NCBI RefSeq assembly: GCF_036785885.1
Contig: NC_092322.1
Location: forward strand, 37,655,994-37,719,993
Length of the DNA stretch: 64,000 bases
DNA from: Coffea arabica
Lineage: Eukaryota > Streptophyta > Magnoliopsida > Gentianales > Rubiaceae
Reading direction: 5' to 3'
Below are positions 1 to 9,210 of this stretch, piece after piece; the first letter of the stretch is position 1, and the number at the start of each line of letters is the position of its first letter. Made by a program: the position numbers and the translations under genes. Below the pieces are notes generated by a model. That model was not told the origin of the DNA and did no database searches. It was given only the letters and a program-made list of their open reading frames with translations.

Positions 1-308
1 ATCACAGCCTTTTATTGAGAATAAATGCGATTGCTTATAATAATAAATGCAACTGCTAGTTCTGTTTAGTACGTGAAGAGTTTGCTAGTCCTATTTCTTT
101 TTATAATTCAGTAACAAAAACGCCAAAACTTCTTTTTATAATTCTTTGTCTGTAACTTTTGACTGCCTGAAATGGCATTTATCCATTTAAAGTATGCCAC
201 GTATCCATACGTGGCTCCCAAACTTTTTTTTTTATTCTTCTTTTTGTTATCCATCCAAACAAAGGAGTAAAATACACTTTATCTCGTGGTTTAGCAATTT
301 TTTACGTA
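1..308. other. AT-rich flank, no gene seen
   Basis: No coding pattern, RNA gene or repeat boundary is visible. This is the left flank of the Athila-like insertion. The 5 bases ACTCT at 309-313 are the left target-site duplication of that element and recur at 7438-7442. Confidence 0.6.
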
Positions 309-313
309 ACTCT

Positions 314-1708
314 TGATAGGTTGTAATTTTATCATTTATTTTATAACTAATTTCCCCTATTACTTAACCCAATGTGAATTAATTATTAGATTCTACTCAC
401 TTTTCGTAATTTGCATTTATTTCAGGGAATAGAATAAAAATGTCACAATCATGGCCAATTTGACGGTCATCGGGAAAGAGTTCAAATAGCAGGCAATCAA
501 GGGCATTCTTGGAACAAGGAGATGCATGACCTTTTTGGTAATTTTGACCGAAGACAGCAACTAGAAAAAGGGAAAAGAAAGGAAACCTCAGAGTCTTCTT
601 TTTCTCTCGTGCGGCGGACGCCGCACAGGAGGAGTAGCAATTAGAATAGGAATTAAGATTGCAGGAGGAGAGCACTATCCTCTGGTCTTCTTTAGTTTTT
701 TCGTCTTGTAGTATAGCTTGGAGCTTTGACTTTTCTTTTGGTTGGTAGTAGTTCCTTTCCCCTGCGTATGTCAGGAAGAATTAGTAACAAGCAATCACCT
801 TTTGTAGCCTCGTTTTTCCTTTCCTGAAGCGAATTGGACTTTCCCAAGACGCAGACCATGGCCGCGACTCTTGTTTTTATTTCCTGTGGATTTTGTTCAT
901 TAACTATGAACTAAATTTCTTTTTCTAGTCAAGGAGCAACGGATGCTTTGGGTCGTCTAAAATTGTGAGATCGATTTAATTTAATCTTTTTCTTTTATTT
1001 ATTGGTATTCGCATATTCCTTAATTGCTATGCTTATGGTTATTTAATTCATTGATTGTCTAGGATCCAGATAATTAGTTGATTGGGTAATCTATTGTCAA
1101 TTAGGGCATTAAATCCGTAATTGTTTAATTACTCTAAAATAGTGACAACTGGCATGATTAGGTTTGTGTCAGGGGAATACGCGGGCTAATCTAAAATAAC
1201 CCTGGTAGTGCGTTATTTGATTAGAATAGGGCTCCTCTAATACGTAAGGCAATTGGAAAATTAAATTCTATGGGCGTACCTAGGATTATTTCTCAATTAG
1301 AGCAGTGATTAACGGGCGTACCTTAATCATCGACACAGTAAGGAGGGGTTGACTGTCTTCGCTTGTTTGGCAGTTATAACCTATTTATTGATAAATAATT
1401 GGAATTGCCTTTGCTTATCGATGATCAATTAGGTGAACCATTGCTGAAGTTATTCCTTGGCTAGATTCTTTGATTTTAGTAAATTGTTATTTAATTTCTA
1501 GTTGGCTATTTTATTTTTATTATTTTACTTTTAGTTGGATTGCTTAAATTGTCACCCCTGAGATAAAAACACCCCCTTTGTCACTGTGAATTTGAAAAGG
1601 AACAATTGCTCCCAGTTCCTGTGGATTCGACCCTGCTTACCACTATCTACAGAAATTACTTTTAGTTTGAGCAGGTTTTATTATTGCACAGGCTTCGACA
1701 ACCTGTCA
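314..1708 (+). repeat. Left (5-prime) LTR of the Athila-like element
   Basis: 1395-bp LTR with TG...CA ends, repeated at 6043-7437. It contains a perfect 8-bp inverted repeat around a GA loop (609-626, GTGCGGCG/CGCCGCAC). Minus-strand open frames inside it occur in both LTR copies and have no recognisable domain, so they are not annotated as genes. The promoter and polyadenylation signals of the element should lie here but were not localised. Confidence 0.92.
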
Positions 1709-1714
1709 ATTTTT

Positions 1715-1733
1715 TGGCGCCGTTGCCGGGGAC
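1715..1733 (+). other. Primer binding site, tRNA-Asp type
   Basis: TGGCGCCGTTGCCGGGGAC lies 6 bases after the LTR end. It is complementary to the 3-prime end of plant tRNA-Asp, including the CCA tail. This primer is typical of Athila elements. The match is perfect over 19 nt in this copy, whereas the related element at 36282 has a decayed version. Confidence 0.88.
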
Positions 1734-1807
1734 TGGTGTCAGATTAATTTGTTTCTTTTTGAGTTCACCTTGTTTTCATTTTTAATTTATTTTTCTTTTA
1801 TTTTTTT

Positions 1808-2755
1808 ATGGCTTCTAACAGTTCGTATTTTGGTGAGATACTGGATTTTGTTTCCGGGAAAGTCGATGTGACTAGTTTCTTCGCCAAGTCTGCATATGCA
1901 GAGGCAGTAGACTCTATTAGAAAAAGAATGGCTACTGCAACCTGTAAAATTTGTTATGCCAGGGATCATTCAACCAGTATGTGCCCCGAATATCAAGATA
2001 ATCTGAGTGTCCCATTCAATAATTACGGAGATTTTTCACCCTGATCTCAAACGTGGTATGACCCTAATCCAAACGGGTATGATCAAGGATGGTGGGATAA
2101 CTCCGGTTATAATTATACAACGGGGCCAATGAATTTTCAGCAGTATGAGTCTCAAGAATCGGCATCTATGTCAGCAGACTAACTATGTCTATTGACATCC
2201 AGAATGAATCGATTGGCTTCTCAAATGGAAGAATTGCCCTCGAAAACCATTGTTGATCTAGAAGAAAATGAGAGTGCAATTTGCTTGACTGGTGATGAGG
2301 AGCTGCAAGAGTGTCAAAATGAGAAATCTACAGATGCAGTTGAAAAAGAAGCCGAAAAGGAAGAAATTGAACCCCAACCGCAACCCATTCAAGTGAAAGA
2401 ATCCAGTGAACAATCTCCAAATGCGGTGACATCTCCTCCACTCCTTCATCAATATTCTCCTGACTCTTACTCTTCAATTCCTGTTGATGAAATTGACTTT
2501 ATTATACCAGACAATTTTGAATTTCATGACAGGAATAAATTAAGAGTGGCGATGACGAGATATCTTGAACCAATAAATGCAAGTGAGGGAGAAGTGAATG
2601 GAGAATGCAATTTATCATCGACTCGTTTGGCGCCATTCACTAGTCCATGGAAGCCCGTAGCTCGTATGCTCAAGAATTATTCTATTTACGAGGGTTATCA
2701 GGACTATATAGAGGATGAAGCATTAAGACGAGCCACACGATTTTATCCTCCATGA
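1808..2755 (+). pseudogene. Shortened Athila gag-like ORF with two in-frame stops
   Basis: The frame opens at an ATG about 75 bp after the PBS and runs to the stop at 2753-2755 (about 315 codons). It is broken only by TGA at 2042 and TAA at 2180, with no frameshift; both could come from C-to-T changes. Near residues 46-59 is a CCHC zinc knuckle (CX2CX4HX4C, starting CKICYARDH), the nucleocapsid signature. A Trp/Tyr/Gly-rich stretch and a segment like the Athila region MNxLASQMxxLPSKT follow. The large capsid domain (Retrotrans_gag) seen in the element at 36.4 kb is missing. After an acidic Glu/Gln-rich linker, the last 90 residues or so (from about 2490) match no retroviral domain I know. The role would be RNA binding or packaging. 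It could instead be a read-through product, or simply dead. Confidence 0.75.
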
Positions 2756-2935
2756 ACGAAATATGATAACGTCTAGCCAAAGACATTAAAGAGAGGCACT
2801 CATTGGGAGGCAACCCAATTTCTTTTAGTTGGTTGTTTGATTTTATTTGTTAGTTTAATTATGTTTTTCCTTAAATTCGACTGATTTTGGGTTTCAGTTT
2901 TCGTTTTTGCTGATTTATAGGTGCCCTTCAATCAT

Positions 2936-3098
2936 GACGCGCCCTCGTGGTGACGTGCAGGAAGCTCACGATCAGAAACTTCTGGGAGCTCTCTTGCCCT
3001 CGTGACGCGCCCGCGTGGTGACGTGCAGGAAGCTCACGATCAGAAACTTCTGGGAGCTCTCTTGCCTTCATGGCGCGCCCACGTCACGTTCGCGGGAG
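2936..3098 (+). repeat. 68-bp tandem repeats with GACGCGCC / TGACGTG motifs
   Basis: Two full units start at 2936 and 3004 and a partial third at 3072, with a period of 68 bp. Each unit opens with GACGCGCC or a variant and carries GTGACGTGCAGG. TGACG and ACGT cores are the class of site bound by plant bZIP factors (known biology). A TATA-like stretch (TATTTAAAAAAA, 3106-3117) follows at once. A homologous, more diverged array is at about 41862-42235 in the second Athila-like element. Confidence 0.8.
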
Positions 3099-3240
3099 AG
3101 ATGAGTATTTAAAAAAATTCAAGAACGGTTGTTGATTGTTGGTTATCTCTGCTTTTGAATCTCGAAAATAAAATTTGCTAATTTTTTTTATTTAAAAAAA
3201 TTTTTTTTTTAAAATTTTTGTTCCACCGTAGCTTAGATTT

Positions 3241-3830
3241 TCAAAGTATAAAAAAAAAAAAACAATTTCTCTTTCTTTTCTTTTCTTTCTTTCCTTTCTT
3301 TTTCTTTCTTTTTCTTTCTTTCTTCTTCTTTCTTTTTCTTTTCTTTCTTTCTTCTCCTCTATTTTGCTCTGTCCGCCGCCCGTGCCCACCGCCATCTCCA
3401 ACTCCACCGCGCGCCACCCTCTTCCTCGACCAGACCGCGCGCCGCCGTTCCTCCTTGGCGACCAGCCCCACCACCAGCCCGCGCCACACCTGCTGGCCAA
3501 CCCATCAACTCCTAAGCTCGTGAACCTCCTTAGCTCAGCTCGCCGCCAGATCTCCTCTTCCTCCCGCGCGGCAGCATCACGCACTACCACCAGCTCGTCG
3601 CTTCCCTTGCTCGCTCCACCGCTCCTGCTGTCCACCACCTCGCGCACGCGCAACTCCAATCGACTGCACGCCGCCATCGCGGGCAGCCTCACCTCGCGGC
3701 CACCATCAGCTCGTGCCACTCTACCCTCAACTCAACCCAAGCTCTTCACCGCCGCTGCTCCGCTGCTCGCTCCATTCCCACCTGTCCAAATTGACAGGTG
3801 GAGGTATTGTAATTTCCTTTTCGATTAGTG
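3241..3830 (+). other. Pyrimidine-rich tract followed by CpG-rich block
   Basis: 3262-3360 is almost pure CT on the plus strand. 3364-3790 is GC-rich and CpG-rich, unlike the AT-rich surroundings. It is open in several frames on both strands and encodes Pro/Ser/Ala/Arg-rich sequence, but the open frames start at non-ATG codons, so no protein is claimed. The layout resembles the 5-prime UTR and first exon of a plant gene. The second Athila-like element has the same order at 42360-42830. Confidence 0.6.
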
Positions 3831-5050
3831 TTTTCTGGTTCATCACTTACTAAATTTTGCACATTTTTCGTGGGTTTGGTGATGGCTGAAGGCAGGACAT
3901 GATTTGGGCATTTTCTGGGGTTCATTTTGGGCTGAATTGAGTTTAATTGCTGCTTGATTGTTGGCCATTTGATTAAATTTTCCCTGTGACTCACCAGTGG
4001 TACTGGTTGATTAATTTTCCAGTTTAAGTTCTTGCGGTTGAGTTGCTGCCATTGAATTTAATTCTTTCCTGTCTGTGCACCAGTGGTACTGGTTGCAGTG
4101 TTGCTTTCCATTTCTTAATCCTCTGTACTGGCCTGCCTGAATGATTCTTGGGTTTTGGTGCCTGAACTGTTCTCGAATTCTAACCATTGGTTGTTGCCAT
4201 TGCCTGTTGCTTGGCCCAATTGCTAAGTTTTGATCGTTTGAGTTGTGCAATTTCTTGTCCAATTGGAGCCATTTGGACAGATTTTGGGTGGAAAAGTTTT
4301 GCCGCTCTCTGTTGATCTTTGGGAGGCATTTCTGACCGTATTCTACGTATTCAAATTGGTTGAATTCACTGCTTTGTTAAGGTTATTTTTGGTATCACTT
4401 GGGTTCTACTTGGCTGATTTCTGTCTTGCGTCCCTTGAAGTGCCTTTGGTTGGGTATTTTCTGCATTTGTTTGTTGAATTGGAAGGCTACTGTGCCACTT
4501 CCATTGCTTATTGCTGTTGGTGGAGTCTAATTGACTTGCTGGGAGTATTTTACCTATTGATTTCAATTGCTAAATCTTTAGAGCATTTGTTGCGATTTTG
4601 GACTGCCTGCATTTGACCCAATTGGGGCCACCCGTGAGTATTGATTGAAATTGCTGTATTGTTGGGATATTTGTCTAGTCTCCGGGTGCTTGGGTTGTGC
4701 ATTTTGTTGATTGGGTTGTCTACTAGGGAGGCACCGGTGGCTATTAAATTGTTATTGCTTTGAATTTGCTGTTTACATTACCTATGGGCAATTTTTGTCT
4801 CTTGTTGATTGAAATGGCATTTGGAGAAAATGGTAAGACCCGAGCCCTCTTCTTCTGCGCCTCCCCCATCGATGGCCTCACCACTTGCGGGCTCAGATTC
4901 ACAACGTAGATGAGCGAATGACGAACATCACCCGCCAAGTGGCAAGGATGTCTCAGAACTCGGCTTCCCTCCACTGTTCCCTCCTATCCCTTAGCTGTTC
5001 AACAGGGAAGTTTCATTGTTTTCTTCGCTTTCATTACTTTATTACCTCCA
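3831..5050 (+). other. T/G-rich spacer with small coiled-coil-like remnant
   Basis: 3830-4830 is T/G-rich, intron-like sequence without a convincing gene. The phrase GTGGTACTGGTTG occurs twice, near 4000 and 4085. At about 4885-4985 a short frame reads like a coiled coil (RAQIHNVDERMTNITRQVAR), resembling the tail of Athila-specific downstream ORFs. It may be a relic of the env-like or third ORF. Weakly supported. Confidence 0.4.
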
Positions 5051-5084
5051 TTGAGGACAATGTAGGATTTAGGTGTGGGGGGAG
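5051..5084 (+). repeat. Internal copy of the 34-nt polypurine-tract motif
   Basis: TTGAGGACAA followed by GGATTTAGGTGTGGGGGGAG. It is nearly identical to the terminal PPT motif at 6009-6042 but lies 958 bp upstream and is not followed by an LTR. It could be a second plus-strand priming site or the scar of an older structure. Confidence 0.8.
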
Positions 5085-5482
5085 CAGTTATGGTGCTAGT
5101 GTCTTTCATTCATTTTTTTTTTTTTAGTGATTGGCTCGTAAGTGCATGCCAAGGTTTGATGTTGGATTATTGCTTCTATTTCTACTATTGCCAATTTTAA
5201 TAATAAAAGGGTGTCAAGTTAATGTGGTTGAATCCAAGAACATCTCTTTGGTGAATATCGATGATTGTTTTACTCTTATAATTTTTTGGTTAACTCTCCT
5301 AGGCATAGGGAATTACTGTTGGCATTTTCATGTGAATTGGTCCGGTTATTAACTTTAGTTCTCCATGTTTAAAAATGAGGCTAGCAGCTGCAAAGTTCCT
5401 TTTGATTTTTGTGTTATTTTGAATTTTTGGTTTTATTTGGCTGTGAATAAGAGTTGACTGTACTCCGCTAGTATTTACTACC

Positions 5483-5650
5483 GAGTAACCGGGGATCTTC
5501 ACCGAAAGTGTTGATTCTCGCGTCAAAAGGTAGTAATTGCTATGAGTACGTGGTCACGTGGCGATAGAAGCTGAGTAACCGGGCTCTTTCATCTGGCCAA
5601 TGTTGGAGTTCGCGTCAAAAGGCTCAAATGGCTAGCGACTAAGTCTTTTG
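5483..5650 (+). repeat. Imperfect 90-bp tandem duplication
   Basis: Units begin at 5483 and 5573 with GAGTAACCGGG and share TCGCGTCAAAAGG further on. They lie between the two PPT motifs in the non-coding tail of the element. Function unknown. Confidence 0.7.
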
Positions 5651-6008
5651 TTACTATTGAAAAAAAAAAGAATCAAAAAAAAAAAGAGAGAAAAGTAGAA
5701 AAAAAATGTGAAAAAAAAGTCAAGGTTGTGTTAGTGTGTAATAAAAGTCAGCTTGCCGAATTATGGATTTAATGTTGAGATTTTGGTTAATAGCTGGACC
5801 ATTTGCTGATAAATGTTATGCGACATTCCTTTTTCTTAGATTAGTTAACCTGAAATTGGAAGAGTTTATGATTTAGAAGCTAACCGGAGTGATGTTTCTG
5901 GGACTTGACCATGGATGCTTGAATGTTATTTTTCTTGGTATCTTGGCAATTTGTTGGATAGAGCAATAGCCACTATCAAATATTGGTGTTTGTTTCTTGT
6001 TCTCATGC

Positions 6009-6042
6009 TTGAGGACAAGCATGGTTTAGGTGTGGGGGGGAT
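6009..6042 (+). other. Polypurine tract of the Athila-like element
   Basis: TTTAGGTGTGGGGGGGAT lies immediately upstream of the right LTR, which starts at 6043. It is the expected plus-strand DNA priming site. Confidence 0.85.
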
Positions 6043-7437
6043 TGATAGGTTGTAATTTTATCATTTATTTTATAACTAATTTCCCCTATTACTTAACCCA
6101 ATGTGAATTAATTATTAGATTCTACTCACTTTTCGTAATTTGCATTTATTTCAGGGAGTAGAATAAAAATGTCACAATCATGGCCAATTTGACGGTCATC
6201 GGGAAAGAGTTCAAATAGCAGGCAATCAAGGGCATTCTTGGAACAAGGAGATGCATGACCTTTTTGGTAATTTTGACCGAAGACAGCAACTAGAAAAAGG
6301 GAAAAGAAAGGAAACCTCAGAGTCTTCTTTTTCTCTCGTGCGGCGGACGCCGCACAGGAGGAGTAGCAATTAGAATAGGAATTAAGATTGCAGGAGGAGA
6401 GCACTATCCTCTGGTCTTCTTTAGTTTTTTCGTCTTGTAGTATAGCTTGGAGCTTTGACTTTTCTTTTGGTTGGTAGTAGTTCCTTTCCCCTGCGTATGT
6501 CAGGAAGAATTAGTAACAAGCAATCACCTTTTGTAGCCTCGTTTTTCCTTTCCTGAAGCGAATTGGACTTTCCCAAGACGCAGACCATGGCCGCGACTCT
6601 TGTTTTTATTTCCTGTGGATTTTGTTCATTAACTATGAACTAAATTCCTTTTTCTAGTCAAGGAGCAACGGATGCTTTGGGTCGTCTAAAATTGTGAGAT
6701 CGATTTAATTTAATTTTTTTCTTTTATTTATTGGTATTCGCATATTCCTTGATTGCTATGCTTATGGTTATTTAATTCATTGATTGTCTAGGATCCAGAT
6801 AATTAGTTGATTGGGTAATCTATTGTCAATTAGGGCATTAAATCCGTAATTGTTTAATTACTCTAAAATAGTGACAACTGACATGATTAGGTTTGTGTCA
6901 GGGGAATACGCGGGCTAATCTAAAATAACCCTGGTAGTGCGTTATTTGATTAGAATAGGGCTCCTCTAATACGTAAGGCAATTGGGAAATTAAATTCTAT
7001 GGGCATACCTAGGATTATTTCTCAATTAGAGCAGTGATTAACGGGCGTACCTTAATCATCGACACAGTAAGGAGGGGTTGACTGTCTTCGCTTGTTTGGC
7101 AGTTATAACCTATTTATCGATAAATAATTGGAATTGCCTTTGCTTATCGATGATCAATTAGGTGAACCATTGCTGAAGTTATTCCTTGGCTAGATTCTTT
7201 GATTTTAGTAAATTGTTATTTAATTTCTAGTTGGCTATTTTATTTTTATTATTTTACTTTTAGTTGGATTGCTTAAATTGTCACCCCTGAGATAAAAACA
7301 CCCCCTTTGTCACTGTGAATTTGAAAAGGAACAATTGCTCCCAGTCCCTGTGGATTCGACCCTGCTTACCACTATCTACAGAAATTACTTTTAGTTTGAG
7401 CAGGTTTTATTATTGCACAGGCTTCGACAACCTGTCA
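6043..7437 (+). repeat. Right (3-prime) LTR of the Athila-like element
   Basis: Same 1395-bp length as the left LTR. About nine base differences by eye, all transitions. It ends at CCTGTCA and is followed by the target duplication ACTCT at 7438-7442. Confidence 0.92.
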
Positions 7438-7451
7438 ACTCTCTTATAATC

Positions 7452-8425
7452 AATGTTTTCAAACTCAAATCGGTGATTGATCCAGTAAAGTGGCTGGGTC
7501 AAGGTTCAATCAGTTTTACCTCGGTTCATTGATTTTTTATTTTTAAAAATGAAAAATAACAGATAAGCAGAAATATGTAAGATCAACACAAAAATCCTAA
7601 ATTTTGTAATATCTTCTAGGACAAGATTTACTGATCTAGTCCTTCTAATACATCCACCAAATAAAAGGAAAGGTATTTCATAAAAAAAATAAAAATCAAT
7701 AAAATTATGAAGAAATCTGTCCAATATCTTAAATTAAACAAAGATGAATTTAACTTTTCAAACTAAAAATCAAATTTGATAGGATTTGTAAAATTAACTC
7801 CCAAAAATAGTAGAAAAATCATGAATATGAAAACAAAAGATACAAGAGGAAAGGAAAAACGAGTATGCTTCTTTATTTATTGAGTTCAACTTTATTATCA
7901 TTTTCACCATTGATAACGTATAAAAAGAAAAAGATAAAATGGAAGGCGGAAAAAAGAAAAAAGAGAAAAAAGGTGATGAACGGAGCTTGTAGAGCGACTC
8001 CTAGATGTGAAGAATCTTAGAGGAAGACGGTTGAGGATTTCTTTAGTTTTTTGTTGGATTAGTCATTTTGCTTTTACATTCGGGTAACTAAGGGCTTTTC
8101 TAAATTTGAGAAAAAAAAAGGGCCCATCAACCAACTTAGTTATAGTAGCACACAATTAGTTGTAGTTGTTGCGTTTTGATAGAATTCAAAAACTCAAAAA
8201 AGTGAGCAACCCATAAAAAAAAAAAAAAAAAAAGGGTCCAAGCTCCAAGTCAAATTTCAAAAACTGGAACTTGACCGGTTTGACAGATTCATTTGGCTTC
8301 ATTCCGGTACAATGGTTTTGACTGATTTTTTAATTTTTATGGTTTCTCGTAGAATTGGATTGATATCATGATCAATTCACGGTTTGATCGATTGAATCGC
8401 CAATCCGATTCGGTCCTTAAAACAT
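7452..8425. mobile_element. Non-autonomous TIR DNA transposon, superfamily unresolved
   Basis: The ends are inverted copies: AATGTTTTCAAACTCAAATCGG on the left (seen in two parts, AATGTTTT and AAATCGG) and CCGATTCGG...AAAACATT on the right. The subterminal parts carry GGTTTGA/TCGATTGAATC-type phrases common in plant MITE-like elements. The inside is AT-rich and non-coding, with a poly(A) run near 8215-8235. No target duplication could be fixed. Confidence 0.5.
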
Positions 8426-8427
8426 TA

Positions 8428-8850
8428 CATGTGATTTCAAAAGTTATGCATAATCTTTGGCAATTTGGACTTAATGTCAAAATGGCATAAATAACCCACT
8501 ATAATGGAAAACACGAAAATATCGATATTACCTTTGTTCAAAAACCAAAATGACTAAAGTGATTAAAATATATAAACAAAATATGTATAATACTTTAACC
8601 CGTTATAATTTTATATTTTATCATATGATCTCTTATGGTTTAATACTTTATCACATAATACTCTTGTGGTTTTCAAAATAGATACATAATCTTCTTGTAG
8701 TTAACAAATAATTTTCAAATTTACATAATGATACTTTTGACATTTTAGTTGACTCTGCTATCAAATGTAAATTATGACATTTTGACACTTTAGTTCAAAT
8801 CATCAGAGGATTATGCATAATTATTAAAATCATTGAAAAATTATATGAAA
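8428..8850. mobile_element. MITE-like inverted-repeat element
   Basis: The left end (GTTATGCATAATC ... TGTCAAAATGGCATAA) and the right end (TTATGACATTTTGACA ... GATTATGCATAA) are imperfect inverted copies over roughly 70 bp. The interior is AT-rich and non-coding. Boundaries are approximate. Confidence 0.55.
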
Positions 8851-9210
8851 AAGCGCTAAATTATAAAGGACTAAAGTATAATTTAACAAGGAAAAGAAAA
8901 ATCCATCTTCTAACGGAATAATTCAACGTCAGCCTTCACATTACCAACTCCTCCGATGTTATCTTTAAACTACCTTTACATTAGAAAAACATTTTGAGAT
9001 GTCATTGTTGGGGAGTACTGTCGGGTTGACTTTTTCCGGTTAGTAGAATCCATGAGAGGAACTTAGACAACAGTTAAAATTTCTTTCGAAATTGGCCAAC
9101 CGTGCTGCAGAGAAACGCAGTCTGTCAGTGGGACATGCAGCAATTACCTCATGCTGTTAACAAAACAGAACAAAAAAATGTAGGAGCAAGTAAATTATCA
9201 ATTTATTATG
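8851..9210. other. AT-rich intergenic sequence, nothing recognised
   Basis: No gene, RNA or clear repeat boundary seen. Confidence 0.5.

Larger units (their letters stand above)
314..7437 (+). mobile_element. Non-autonomous Athila-like Ty3/gypsy LTR retrotransposon (TR-GAG-like)
   Basis: Two 1395-bp direct LTRs (314-1708 and 6043-7437) begin TGATAGG and end CCTGTCA. They are flanked by a perfect 5-bp duplication ACTCT (309-313, 7438-7442). A 19-nt primer binding site matching the 3-prime end of tRNA-Asp follows the left LTR, and a G-rich polypurine tract precedes the right one. The 4.3-kb interior holds a shortened gag-like frame but no protease, reverse transcriptase, RNase H or integrase, so it must rely on proteins supplied in trans. 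By eye the LTRs differ at about nine sites, all transitions, so the insertion is young. The PBS, the LTR sequence and the motif after the coding region match the gag-pol element at 34882-43118, which belongs to the same lineage but a different subfamily. Lineage is inferred from PBS and gag style; the boundaries are seen directly. Confidence 0.9.

Noticed and set aside
397-675. Minus-strand 92-codon frame in the LTR, repeated at 6126-6404
   Set aside because: It is duplicated only because the LTR is duplicated. No known domain, and it is antisense to the element.
3192-3719. Long minus-strand frame over the CpG-rich and pyrimidine-rich block
   Set aside because: Starts at a non-ATG codon and is mostly a Lys/Arg/Glu run produced by the CT tract. 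It is a composition artefact.
3364-3828. Plus-strand Pro/Ser-rich frame of about 154 codons
   Set aside because: No ATG start and no domain. Kept only as a CpG-rich block, not as a gene.
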